Below are positions 35,505 through 44,014 of a stretch of 64,000 nt of DNA, piece after piece. A model generated the notes under the pieces. It was not told where the DNA came from and searched no databases. It was given only the letters and a program-made list of their open reading frames with translations. The translations under genes and the position numbers were made by a program. Numbering within the stretch: the first letter of the stretch is position 1; each line of letters starts with the position of its first letter. This DNA comes from an uncultured Collinsella sp. (GTDB lineage Bacteria; Actinomycetota; Coriobacteriia; Coriobacteriales; Coriobacteriaceae). Location: assembly GCA_900768435.1 (NCBI GenBank), contig CAAGCW010000001.1, positions 1-64,000 on the forward strand. The letters run 5' to 3'.

Positions 35505-36437
35505 ATGATTTATACGCTCACTGCAAATCCTGCCATTGACTACAACATCGCCTGCGACGGCCTTTCGGCCAACACCGTCACCCGCACGCGTAACGCGGTC
35601 TACACGCCCAACGGCAAGGGCCTCAACGTCTCGTTCACCCTCGATCACTACGGCGTCGACACCACAATCCTGGGCTTTTTTGCCGGCTTCTCGGGCGAGT
35701 TCATCGTCAAGGGCGCCGAGGCCCTGGGCGTGCCCGTCAAGCCCGTGTGGACCGACGGCATTACGCGCGTCAACGTCTTCCTCAACGCCGGTCCCGATAC
35801 CGAGTACAACATGGTCAACGCCGGTGCCGCCATCAACGAGGCCAACGAGCAGGAGATGTTTGAGCTTATCGATTCGCTCGAGGACATGACCTGCCTGGTC
35901 ATCAGCGGCTCGCTGCCCCCCAACACATCTGAGGGTTTCCTTGCCGAGGTGCTTCGCCGTGTTAAGGCAAAGGGCGCCGAGTTCGTGCTCGATATCTCGA
36001 GCCATCAGCTGGCCGACCTCATTGCCATGGAGCCGCTGCTCATTAAGCCCAACGACGACGAGCTGCTCGACATCTTTGGCATTAAGGTGAGCGGTGGAGA
36101 CGACGAGTCCGTCAAGGGCGCGATGGCCGAGCTGCATACCAAGGGCGCCAAGAACGTGCTGCTGACCCTTGGTGGCGCCGGTGCGTACTTCTCCAACGGC
36201 GAGCATATCTGGTTTGCCAACCGCACCTTCGACGTCAAGCTGCTGTCGACGGTGTGCGCCGGCGATTCCTCGCTCGCTGCCTTCCTGTCCGTGTGGCACG
36301 ACACCCCCGAGCGCGTCGAGGACGCCCTGCGCCTTTCGATGGCCACTGGCGCCAACGTGGTCGAGTGCCCCGGTCTGGGCGACTTTGCCAAGGTCGATGA
36401 GTATCAGAAGGGTATAGCCATTCGTCAGGTCTGCTAG
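35505..36437 (+). CDS. 1-phosphofructokinase family (PfkB) sugar-phosphate kinase, copy 2
   Basis: Also 310 residues and clearly a paralogue of the gene before it: MIYTLTANPAIDYN, a matching NGKGLNVS, FFAGFSGEFIVKG and TVCAGDSSLAAFL, with the canonical GDS. The two differ at many positions, so the duplication is not recent. It has its own leader, ribosome site (AAAGGA before ATG 35505) and terminator, so it can be expressed separately. One copy probably serves fructose 1-phosphate and the other a related ketose phosphate, but sequence alone does not decide. Confidence 0.85.
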   Translation: MIYTLTANPAIDYNIACDGLSANTVTRTRNAVYTPNGKGLNVSFTLDHYGVDTTILGFFAGFSGEFIVKGAEALGVPVKPVWTDGITRVNVFLNAGPDTEYNMVNAGAAINEANEQEMFELIDSLEDMTCLVISGSLPPNTSEGFLAEVLRRVKAKGAEFVLDISSHQLADLIAMEPLLIKPNDDELLDIFGIKVSGGDDESVKGAMAELHTKGAKNVLLTLGGAGAYFSNGEHIWFANRTFDVKLLSTVCAGDSSLAAFLSVWHDTPERVEDALRLSMATGANVVECPGLGDFAKVDEYQKGIAIRQVC

Positions 36438-36472
36438 CGTGGCGTACGGGCCTTGGTTTCGTGCTTTGTTGA

Positions 36473-36507
36473 GCACCCGTCTCGGATTATCGAGGCGGGT
36501 GCTTTTT
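36473..36507 (+). terminator. Terminator after pfkB copy 2
   Basis: GCACCCGTCTCG (36473-36484) pairs with CGAGGCGGGTGC (36491-36502) with one mismatch, then TTTTT. Confidence 0.9.
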
Positions 36508-36638
36508 CATTTCGGTGGCAGAGGTCTTGGGATTCAATCTTGCTTGAAGCGCGTTCGCGTGTGCGCTCGCTCTCGTTTCTTGCTAGACTTCTTGGAAACC
36601 ATCAATCGATATGCCCGCAATTGCAGGAGGCCACAGGA

Positions 36639-38033
36639 ATGTGCAATGTTTCGCTCAACGCCACGCAGCCCTCAGACGCCTCCCTGCGTGTGCTACATGC
36701 GCTTGAGGCAGCCGGCCTTGAGGCCTGGTACGTGGGCGGTTGGGTACGTGACGCCCTGATGGGACGTCCCAGCCACGATGTCGACATGTGCTGCAGCGGC
36801 CTGTGGCAGGAGTCCAAAGCGGCGCTCGAGGCCGCTGATATCGCGGTCGTGGAGTCGGGCATTAAATTTGGCGGAATCACGGCTATTTCCGATGGCGAGC
36901 GTATCGAGGTCACCACGTACCGCCTGGATGGCTTTTACACCGATGGGCGCCATCCTCAGAGTGTGGAGCGTGCCGCCTCGCTCGAGGACGATCTGGCCCG
37001 CCGCGACTTTACCGTCAACGCCATGGCCTGGCATCCCGAGCGCGGGCTTGTCGACCGCTACGACGGCCAGGGTGATCTGGAGCGCAAGCTGATTCGCGCT
37101 GTCGGTGATCCCAAGCGTCGCTTTAACGAGGACGCCCTGCGCATGCTGCGTGCGGTGCGCTTTGCCTGCCGTCTGGACTTTATGATTGAGCCCGAGACTA
37201 AGCGTGCGCTTGCCGAGTGCGCGCCGCTGCTCGATGCCGTGGCGCGCGAGCGTGTGGGTATTGAGCTCGAGGGCATTCTTTCGACCGGTCATGGGGGAGA
37301 CGCGATGCTTCGCTATCCCGAGCTCATCTGTGCCGCTGTGCCCGAGTTGTCAGCGGGTCGCGGGTTTGATCAGCGAAGTGTCTACCATGCGTTTAACGTC
37401 TACGAGCATATCGCCCGTGTGCTGACAGTGGCAGGGGAGCTGGCGCTGTGCGACGGCGTCGCGCCCTCGTCGAGCCTTATGTGGGCGGCGTTTTTGCACG
37501 ATGTCTCCAAGCCCGAGTGCTTTACGGTCGATCACGCCGGCAGCGGACACTTCTACGGTCATCCCGAGCTCGGCGCCAAGAAAGCGCGCGTCATTATGGA
37601 TCGCCTGGCTCTCTCGCACGACCTGGTGCGCGACGTGTGCCTGCTCATCAAATATCACGACAAACCGCTGCGTCCCGAGCGATCCTGCCTGCTCAATATG
37701 ATGTGTTCGCTTTCTGGCGAGGGCGTCGACACGGCCCGTCTGATTGACGAGCTCATGGACCTTAAGCGTGCTGACACGCTCGGCAAGGCCCCGTCGTGCT
37801 TCTATTACGTTGAGACGATTGAGGAGATGCGCGCGATGGCGCACGAGCTGCTGAAGGCAGGGGAGCCCTATACGCTCAAGATGCTCGCCATCAACGGCGG
37901 CGACCTGATCCGTGCCGGAGTCAAGCCCGGGCCGGAACTGGGTCAGCTTCTCAACTCCGCCCTCGACGACGTGATCGAAGACAACATTCCCAACGATCGC
38001 GAAGCTCTTTTGGTCCATCTCAACTTGAATTAG
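36639..38033 (+). CDS. cca: CCA tRNA nucleotidyltransferase with HD domain
   Basis: A 464-residue class II nucleotidyltransferase that builds or repairs the tRNA CCA end. YVGGWVRDALMG lies near 28, the metal-binding DVD in SHDVDMCC near 46, the DDLARRDFTVNAMAW motif near 125, and RRFNEDALRMLRAVRFA near 160. A C-terminal HD domain includes FLHDVSKPECF and may give phosphatase or phosphodiesterase activity. ATG 36639 is preceded by GGAGG; upstream extensions lack one. A tRNA gene lies 128 bases downstream. Confidence 0.93.
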   Translation: MCNVSLNATQPSDASLRVLHALEAAGLEAWYVGGWVRDALMGRPSHDVDMCCSGLWQESKAALEAADIAVVESGIKFGGITAISDGERIEVTTYRLDGFYTDGRHPQSVERAASLEDDLARRDFTVNAMAWHPERGLVDRYDGQGDLERKLIRAVGDPKRRFNEDALRMLRAVRFACRLDFMIEPETKRALAECAPLLDAVARERVGIELEGILSTGHGGDAMLRYPELICAAVPELSAGRGFDQRSVYHAFNVYEHIARVLTVAGELALCDGVAPSSSLMWAAFLHDVSKPECFTVDHAGSGHFYGHPELGAKKARVIMDRLALSHDLVRDVCLLIKYHDKPLRPERSCLLNMMCSLSGEGVDTARLIDELMDLKRADTLGKAPSCFYYVETIEEMRAMAHELLKAGEPYTLKMLAINGGDLIRAGVKPGPELGQLLNSALDDVIEDNIPNDREALLVHLNLN

Positions 38034-38160
38034 CTACACAGTTTACCTGCGTGTTCCATAACCTGCCGACAATTATTCGGCAATTTGGAATTTCTTCTTG
38101 CGCTGACGTTTTTTGTCCCGTAATATATTTCCTCGCAGCACGGCAGTGCAGATGTCATGT

Positions 38161-38237
38161 GGCCCGTTCGTCTAGCGGTTTAGGACGCCGCCCTCTCAAG
38201 GCGGAGATCACCAGTTCGAATCTGGTACGGGCTACCA
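38161..38237 (+). tRNA. tRNA-Glu (anticodon CTC)
   Basis: A 77-base cloverleaf. The acceptor arm is GGCCCGT with ACGGGCT, having a G-U first pair. The anticodon stem CCGCC/GGCGG closes the loop CTCTCAA, giving CTC. The T arm is ACCAG-TTCGAAT-CTGGT. A discriminator A and an encoded CCA end follow. Resemblance to bacterial tRNA-Glu in the D arm (TCTAGCGG..TAGGAC) supports the identity. It reads GAG, a heavily used codon in these genes. Confidence 0.93.
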
Positions 38238-38247
38238 CGCATTTGAT

Positions 38248-38280
38248 ACCCGGGCTTCCCATGGAAGGCCGGGTTTTTTA
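38248..38280 (+). terminator. Terminator of the tRNA gene
   Basis: ACCCGG..CTTCC (38248-38259) pairs with GGAAGG..CCGGGT with one mismatch, followed by TTTTT. Confidence 0.85.
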
Positions 38281-38387
38281 TTTTCAAACAACCGTCTGCA
38301 ATTCCCGTTTGAACCAGAGCTTTGCGTTCTGCCTATGGCCCTTACGGGTACAATATCCAAGATAATTTGACTGTTAGAAGGAGCCTC

Positions 38388-39695
38388 ATGACGGAGTCCT
38401 CTCAGCATACGTCTAAGCCCCAGGTTGAGGTTGAGGCCTCGGGCGGAGATGACAATAAGAGCGCACGCCGCGGCGCCATCTTTATCGGCGTCGTGCTGGT
38501 GGGTTATATCGTCTATCTGGTGGTAACCGGGCAGATGGGGCAGTTCTGGGCCGCTATGTCGAGCGTCCAAGCGCCGTGGCTTGCTGCTGCATGCTTTTGC
38601 ATGTTCCTGTACCTGTTCTTTGGCATTGTGGCCTATGCGATCGCCGTCTGGCTCGACCCCAATTCACCCGTCGGCATTCGCGACCTGATCTCTGTCGAGG
38701 CGAGTGGCATCTTCTTTGGCAACCTCACACCTATGATGATGGGCTCGACTCCCGCCCAGATCTACCGCCTGACCAAGGCAGGCCAAAATGTCGGCGAGGC
38801 CGGTGCCACGCAGTTCACGCGCTTTATCGTGTATCAGTTTGGCCTCGTTGCCTGGGGCGCCATTCTGCTGCTTGCCCGCATGCCGTTTTTCGCCGAGCGC
38901 TATGGCGACATGACGCTGCTGTGCGTCTTTAGCTTTGGCGGTCACTGTTGCATTCTGCTTGGCATCTTTGCCGTCGCGCTCATGCCCAAGACCGTCACGC
39001 GCGTCGCGCACTGCATCATCAATTGGCTCGAGCGAATGGGCGTCTCGGCCACCAAGATTGAGGGCTGGCGTACGTTTGTCGACGGCGAAATTTACTCTTT
39101 CTCCGAGAAGTTCAAGCTTTCAGCCGGCCATTTTTCGTCCATGCTGCTCACGGTGGTCATCACCATGTTGCAGCTCGCATTTTTCTACCTCGTGCCGTAT
39201 TTCCTGATGCTTGCCTTTGGCCACCACGAAGTCGACTTTTTCTCGGTCATGGCCGCGAGCGCCTTTGTTCAGCTCCTGAGCTCTGCTGTTCCCCTGCCCG
39301 GTGGCACCGGCGGTGCCGAGGGTGGCTTCGCGCTGTTCCTGGGTCATTTCTTTGGGTCGGCGTCGACCGCCGGTTATCTGCTGTGGCGCCTCATTACGTT
39401 TATCGCGCCGACGATTTTGGCCGCGCCCCTGCTGGGCCTTAAGAGCGCTCACAACGAAAGTATCCACGCACGCTGGGATCGCGCGATGCGCAAGCTCGGA
39501 CGAACGCCTCAGACGCCCTCTAAGCCTGCAAAGCCCCATCCTGTGAATGCGGTTACCGTGGATCCCAATCAGCATGCTCAGAAGGCTTCTAGGGCCGCCA
39601 AACCGTCGCATAAGGCCTATGTGCGCCAGACAGGCGACGGCATCCGTGTGTCCCCTGCTGCTTTGAACAAAAAGAAGCTCCCTAAGGCGCAATAG
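38388..39695 (+). CDS. Lysylphosphatidylglycerol synthase-like / UPF0104 membrane protein
   Basis: A 435-residue integral membrane protein with about eight helices and the flippase-type LPG_synthase_TM signature: GIFFGNLTPMMMGSTPAQIYRL near 107 (key PMMMGSTPAQ) and SSAVPLPGGTGGAEGG near 305. It has only the membrane domain; the soluble aminoacyl-transfer domain of MprF is absent. A flippase or polymer-export role is therefore more likely than lysine transfer. The basic 80-residue tail is low complexity. AAGGAG precedes ATG 38388. Confidence 0.8.
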   Translation: MTESSQHTSKPQVEVEASGGDDNKSARRGAIFIGVVLVGYIVYLVVTGQMGQFWAAMSSVQAPWLAAACFCMFLYLFFGIVAYAIAVWLDPNSPVGIRDLISVEASGIFFGNLTPMMMGSTPAQIYRLTKAGQNVGEAGATQFTRFIVYQFGLVAWGAILLLARMPFFAERYGDMTLLCVFSFGGHCCILLGIFAVALMPKTVTRVAHCIINWLERMGVSATKIEGWRTFVDGEIYSFSEKFKLSAGHFSSMLLTVVITMLQLAFFYLVPYFLMLAFGHHEVDFFSVMAASAFVQLLSSAVPLPGGTGGAEGGFALFLGHFFGSASTAGYLLWRLITFIAPTILAAPLLGLKSAHNESIHARWDRAMRKLGRTPQTPSKPAKPHPVNAVTVDPNQHAQKASRAAKPSHKAYVRQTGDGIRVSPAALNKKKLPKAQ

Positions 39696-39810
39696 TTGGT
39701 CGTGCGTTCTTCATGTTGCCGGGCATTTTTGTGCCGGATGGTGGATAATCCTCTTACGTAGATTAACTCTCATCTGTTGATGAATGCTTGCATTTCGAAG
39801 GGACACGTCC

Positions 39811-40422
39811 ATGGCCACCAGCAAACCGCGTATTGATCGCCGCATCGTTCGCAGCCGCAATGCCATCCTTTCTGCTTTCGAGCGCCTGCTCATGGAAAAG
39901 CCGCTGGCAGATATTACGGTGAGTGCCATCGCGCGCGAGGCCAATGTCGACCGCAAGACCTTCTACGTGCACTTTGGCACCGTCGATGGTCTGCTCGACG
40001 CCATTGCAGCCGATGTGGTCGAGACGATCGTTGACTCGGTCGAGAAGACGCTTTCCTCCATGGACGGCGACACCAACGAACGCGCTCTCGGTGCGGCGGC
40101 GACCTTCTTCAAGACCGTTAACGAGGCACTGTGCAACAACCTGGTGCTCAATCGCCAGCTAATCGAGAATATTCCGCTCGACGACTTTATGGCTCGCCTG
40201 CGCGCTCCGCTCGAGCACGAGATTGCCGAGCGCGATCTGCTGCCCCAAGGTCTCAAGGACGAGATGTTCGACTACTATCTGGCGTTTTTGCTGTCCGGAA
40301 TCATCGGCGTCTACCGCATGTGGGCATTGTCCGATGGATCGGTGCCTATTGAGCGCGTTTCGGCGGTCGCCAACGATCTGACCCTCAACGGCCTTTCGAG
40401 CCTGGAACCCCGTCTGTCCTAG
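39811..40422 (+). CDS. TetR/AcrR-family transcriptional regulator
   Basis: A 203-residue regulator. The N-terminal helix-turn-helix reads RNAILSAFERLLMEKPLADI, then TVSAIAREANVDRKTFYVHF, a textbook TetR recognition helix. The C-terminal helical domain should bind an unknown ligand; an LL..GIIGVYRMW helix lies near 165, as in the TetR_C33 type. It faces the radical SAM gene tail to tail, so there is no obvious divergent target. Start ATG 39811 has GAAGGGA upstream. Confidence 0.87.
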   Translation: MATSKPRIDRRIVRSRNAILSAFERLLMEKPLADITVSAIAREANVDRKTFYVHFGTVDGLLDAIAADVVETIVDSVEKTLSSMDGDTNERALGAAATFFKTVNEALCNNLVLNRQLIENIPLDDFMARLRAPLEHEIAERDLLPQGLKDEMFDYYLAFLLSGIIGVYRMWALSDGSVPIERVSAVANDLTLNGLSSLEPRLS

Positions 40423-40456
40423 CGCGGGCGCCCCTTCCGAGGCGCCCGCGCCTTTG
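40422..40456. terminator. Convergent terminator
   Basis: GCGCGGGCGCC (40422-40432) is exactly complementary to 40441-40451. It lies between the convergent TetR and radical SAM genes and probably serves both. Confidence 0.75.
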
Positions 40457-40478
40457 CTGCCTGCTCCGTTATTGGGCG

Positions 40479-41912
40479 CTAGTAATTGCTCTTGAGCTTG
40501 CGACCCTGTTGTTCGAACTTATGCATATCGCTGTCGGCCATGCCCTGCGTCTCGTCCTCATGGCGTTTGGTGTAGAGCGGATCGTCGGGATCGTTCCAAA
40601 TGCGATCTGCCACGGGCGCCCAGGCCTCGGCTGCGGCGCGGGTCTTTTCACGCAGCTGTTCGGGCGTTTCCTTCTCGACCAGGTCGGTGCTCTTGGCACC
40701 GGTCTCGGCCACCATCTTGGGCAGCACGTCGGGGTTCTCGAGCATGGGGCAGGGCTTGAGGTAGTTGTCGTTGAACGGCTGGCCCTCGTAGTATTTCATA
40801 AACAGGGGAGAGCGCAGCGCATCGAGCAGGCTCACATCGTGGATGTTGGCGTTGGAGTAGTGGATGAACACGCACGGTTCCACGTCGCCTGCCGCATTGA
40901 TGTGCAGGTAGCGGCGACCACCGGCGATGCAGCCGCCCACGAACTCACCGTCGTTTTGGAAATCGAGCGTAAAGAGTGGCTTTTTCTCACGCATTTCGCG
41001 AATAAAGCGATACATATGCTCGCGCTGCCCGGGCGTGGGCATGAGCTCCGAGGTAGCGTTGCGCCCGACCGGCATAAAGTGGAAATACCAGCAGAAGAGC
41101 GCCCCCTCGTTGATCATCCAGTCCATGTTTTCCTCGGTGGCGACGGTATCGGCGTTGGCGCTCGTCCAGCAGGTCGATATGCCAAACGGCAGGTTGCGCT
41201 CGCGCAGAAGCTTCATGGCGTGCTCGATCTTGGCGTAGGTGCCCTCGCCGCGGCGGGCATCGGTGGTGTGCTCGTTGCCCTCGGCGCTAATGGCGGGAAC
41301 AAAGTTTGCAACGCGAATCATATCGTCGCAGAATGCCTCGTCGATGAGCGTGGAGTTGGTGAAGCAAAGGAACACACAATCTTGGTGCTTTTCACAGATC
41401 TTGATGAGGTCGTGCTTGCGGACGAGCGGCTCGCCGCCCGTATAGATGTAGATATGCGTGCCGAGCGCTTTGCCCTGAGTGATGATGGAGTCGATGTCTT
41501 CAAACGAGAGGTTCTGCTTATAGCCGTACTCGGCTGCCCAGCAGCCCGTGCAGTGCAGGTTGCAGGCGCTTGTGGGATCGAGCAAGATGGCCCACGGAAT
41601 ATTGCACTGGTACTTTTCGCGGCTCTTCTCCTGTTGCGGCCAAGCGAGCAGGTTACCGTCGACAATAAGCGTCTTGAGCAACTTGGCGCGCATCTTGGGA
41701 TTGAGGGTGAAAACGCGCATGATCAGGTCATACCAATTGCCGCGGCTCTTGATGACGTTGGTGAACGCCTCGCGCTGCGCGGGAAACACGCGGTCGGGGA
41801 CCAGCTTGTTCACGAGGTTCATGATTGTGTCGATGTTTTCCTGCGGGTTGTCGTCGAGATAATCGATGAGTTTGTTGAGTGCTGCGCGCTCCGCTGACTG
41901 TGTAAGCGACAT
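40479..41912 (-). CDS. Radical SAM protein of unknown function
   Basis: A 477-residue radical SAM enzyme. The 4Fe-4S site is CNLHCTGC (C-x3-C-x2-C) near residue 124, with the GGEPL motif in YTGGEPLVRK and a downstream ISAEGNE. A C-terminal region with GGCIAGGRRYLHIN and VEPCVF supplies further Cys residues like a small SPASM-type cluster site. An N-terminal helical domain of about 100 residues precedes the barrel. No substrate peptide or partner gene is adjacent. ATG 41912 is preferred over 41918 because AAAGGA is 7 bases upstream of it. Confidence 0.82.
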   Translation of the reverse strand: MSLTQSAERAALNKLIDYLDDNPQENIDTIMNLVNKLVPDRVFPAQREAFTNVIKSRGNWYDLIMRVFTLNPKMRAKLLKTLIVDGNLLAWPQQEKSREKYQCNIPWAILLDPTSACNLHCTGCWAAEYGYKQNLSFEDIDSIITQGKALGTHIYIYTGGEPLVRKHDLIKICEKHQDCVFLCFTNSTLIDEAFCDDMIRVANFVPAISAEGNEHTTDARRGEGTYAKIEHAMKLLRERNLPFGISTCWTSANADTVATEENMDWMINEGALFCWYFHFMPVGRNATSELMPTPGQREHMYRFIREMREKKPLFTLDFQNDGEFVGGCIAGGRRYLHINAAGDVEPCVFIHYSNANIHDVSLLDALRSPLFMKYYEGQPFNDNYLKPCPMLENPDVLPKMVAETGAKSTDLVEKETPEQLREKTRAAAEAWAPVADRIWNDPDDPLYTKRHEDETQGMADSDMHKFEQQGRKLKSNY

Positions 41913-42046
41913 GGGCATATCCTTTCACGTGTACTTCGTGTGAGATAATACCCATATGTGGAATTAAATGCGTCTAAAGAATCCCTAATGTGTCTATTCA
42001 ACGAATCAATTTGATTTGGGGCGAAGTGTTATGCCCCAACACCTTC

Positions 42047-42070
42047 TAAGTTGCGGTGAAATAAGGACTG
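42047..42070. repeat. Single arm of the AAGTTGCGGTGAAATAG repeat
   Basis: TAAGTTGCGGTGAAATAAGGACTG matches one arm of the palindrome at 31743-31813 (24 bases with small differences; written here by coordinates). The other arm is missing, and the truncated transposase begins 32 bases later, so the repeat probably marks an insertion or deletion junction. Confidence 0.7.
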
Positions 42071-42101
42071 AAGGGGGTGCGGACGATTTCTTGGACCGCG
42101 C

Positions 42102-42680
42102 CTAGGCGTATCCAAGCTTCCTGCGGTACTCCATCGGGCTCAGCCACTCGAGGGACTTCTTGATGCGCCCGTCCCGATAGTACACGAGGTAGGCCTCGAG
42201 CCTCCCCATGAACTCCTCGGCCGTCACGCCCTCCCAGTCCCTGTAGCGGAAGAACTCGTTCTTGAGGCGCCCGAAGAAGCCCTCGCAGGCCGAGTTGTCC
42301 GGGCTGCAGCCCTTCGCGGACATGCTCCTGACCAGGCCGTTCTCCTCGCAGATCCCGATCCACTCCGGCCAGCGGTAGTGGCCGCCCCGGTCCGAGTGGA
42401 TCGTCGTGCGCGCGCCCGCCGGCCTCGCCGCGCAGGCCTTGAGCAGGCTCGAGTTCGCGAGGCGCTTGTCGGGGTGCAGCCCGATCGACCAGGCGACGGG
42501 CATCCCGTCGAAGCAGTCGATGACCGGGCTCAGGTAGACCTTCTCGCCGCCCGGGAGCCTGAACTCGGTGATGTCGGTGAGCCACAGCCGGTTGGGCTCG
42601 TCGGCGTGGAAATTCCTGTTCACGAGGTTCTCCGGTGCCTTGGAGACGTCGCCGGCGTAGGAGTTGTAGCCTGAGGATCC
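42102..42680 (-). pseudogene. 5'-truncated IS3-family transposase (rve integrase core)
   Basis: About 190 residues remain open. The integrase core is complete, with D in LTDITEF, D in IHSDRGGHY and E in CEGFFGRLKNE, the DDE triad with the IS3-typical spacing before the Glu. The YYRDGRIKKSLEWLSPMEYR ending is standard. The N-terminal helix-turn-helix and orfA are missing and a stop codon precedes the frame, so it cannot be expressed as a full transposase. It marks the left boundary of the corrinoid island. Confidence 0.85.
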
Positions 42681-42696
42681 TTAAATGAAAGTCCAG
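42102..42696 (-). mobile_element. IS3-family insertion sequence remnant
   Basis: It contains the 3' part of an IS3-type orfB. At its right edge lies TGGACTTTCA (minus strand, 42686-42695), resembling an IS3-type terminal end. There is no orfA, and the ORF is cut off by an in-frame TAA at 42681-42683. The edge falls 2 bases from the stop codon of the corrinoid ATPase gene. Confidence 0.7.
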
Positions 42697-42697
42697 T

Positions 42698-44014
42698 TTA
42701 TCCTTCCCACTCCAATTGGGAATCCTCTGATGCGCCTTCGCACGCTCGCATGACCTCGATACCATGCGAGCGTGCGAACTCGACGAGCTCTGCGTTGCGG
42801 GCATTTATGGTGCCGAAGGCGGCGGGGCACACGATAAGGCGCGCGCAGTGGTCGAGGAGCTCTTTGGCGCGGGCTATGGTTTTATCCCCGATCGGCTCGA
42901 AGGCGCGCTCGGCCACGCATTCCGCCGCCAGGTCGCGTGCGAGCTCGCAGTCGATGTCCCCTTCGTGCAGAACGCCCGCGTAGAACGCCTTGCCCTGCCG
43001 GATGAGCTGGCGAAACATAGCCGACCCCGTACCTGCGCCGGCGATGACGAACGTGTGCGCATCGCCGTGCGGGCGCCCAATTTCCACGCTGCCGAAGCGC
43101 TCGTTGAAGGTGCCATGTTGAAGGCCGTAGAGCTCGCCAATCGTCTCGCGCGTGAATATGTCCTCGGGTGTGCCGGCGCGGAAGACTCGGCCGTCCTTCA
43201 CGCAAATCACCTTGTCGGCGCTTTTCTGCGCGAGCTCGAGTTCGTGGATGGACATGATGACAGCCACATTCCGCGATTTCGCAAGATGGCGAAGTATTCG
43301 CAGCAGGTCGATCTGGTAGCGGATATCGAGATACGACGTGGGCTCGTCGAGCACGAGCACACGCGGATCCTGCGCGATGGCGCGTGCGAGCATGACGCGC
43401 TGGCGTTGCCCGTCGCTTATCTGCATGAAGTCGCGCTCGGCGAGCTCTTCCACATGTGCGGTTTTCATGGCCTCGTCGACCCGACTATGGTCGTCGGGCG
43501 AGAGTGTGCCCATTCGCCCGGTGTAGGGATGCCTCCCCGCCTCTACGATATCGCGGCAGGTGAGGAGCTCGGTCCGGGGGCGATCTGTCAGCATAACGGC
43601 AAGGTTCCTTGCGAACTCCGCCGTCTTCCATCGGGAAATCTCTCGCCCGTCGAGCTCGATCGCGCCGGCAAGCGGTGCCAGATGGCGTGTGATGGTTTTC
43701 AAGATGGTCGACTTGCCCGAGCCGTTCGGCCCGATGAGCGCCACGACGTCGCCCGCGCGAACCTCCAGATCGACGCCTTCGACTACGACCTTCTTGTCGT
43801 AGCCCGCCGACAGGTCGCTTATGCGGAAAAGCGGCACTCCGTCAGCCTGCGTTTCGACCGGGGTTTCGAGGTTCGACTCCGCTCGGAGGAGGCGTTCCGC
43901 GCGCAGTTCCGCACGAGCCGAAAGTGCCTTCTGGCGCTTTCGTGCGAGCTCAGGACTGTCTAAGCATGGAATGTCCCCTCCGAGCGTTTTGGGCCGCGGC
44001 ACGAATTCCCCCAT
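42698..44014 (-). CDS. Corrinoid/iron-type ABC transporter ATPase with C-terminal extra domain
   Basis: A 438-residue FecE/BtuD-type ATPase. Walker A is GPNGSGKST (95-103), the signature ISDGQRQRV near 198, and Walker B VLVLDEPTSYLD near 220. After the ABC domain comes an added domain of about 130 residues (VIAGAGTGSAMFRQLI onward), found in some corrinoid/heme-type ATPases but absent from BtuD; its role is unknown. Residues about 19-41 are encoded by a dispersed palindromic repeat. A GTG at V60 is an alternative start that would omit it. The stop abuts the permease start region upstream and the IS remnant downstream. It energises the permease encoded next. Confidence 0.88.
   Translation of the reverse strand: MGEFVPRPKTLGGDIPCLDSPELARKRQKALSARAELRAERLLRAESNLETPVETQADGVPLFRISDLSAGYDKKVVVEGVDLEVRAGDVVALIGPNGSGKSTILKTITRHLAPLAGAIELDGREISRWKTAEFARNLAVMLTDRPRTELLTCRDIVEAGRHPYTGRMGTLSPDDHSRVDEAMKTAHVEELAERDFMQISDGQRQRVMLARAIAQDPRVLVLDEPTSYLDIRYQIDLLRILRHLAKSRNVAVIMSIHELELAQKSADKVICVKDGRVFRAGTPEDIFTRETIGELYGLQHGTFNERFGSVEIGRPHGDAHTFVIAGAGTGSAMFRQLIRQGKAFYAGVLHEGDIDCELARDLAAECVAERAFEPIGDKTIARAKELLDHCARLIVCPAAFGTINARNAELVEFARSHGIEVMRACEGASEDSQLEWEG
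43905..43960. repeat. Palindromic repeat inside a coding sequence
   Basis: AGTTCCGCACGAGCCGAA, a 17-base variable centre with its own short stem, then TTTCGTGCGAGCTCAGGACT. The two conserved ends match the centre of the large palindrome at 31966-32015. Here the copy is read through in frame near the 5' end of the ATPase gene. Confidence 0.75.

Noticed and set aside
36453..36638. N-terminal extension of cca
   Set aside because: It crosses the upstream terminator hairpin and lacks a ribosome site; GGAGG fixes ATG 36639.
42102..42680. Functional transposase gene
   Set aside because: The DDE core is intact, but the N-terminal DNA-binding part and orfA are missing and a stop codon precedes the frame.
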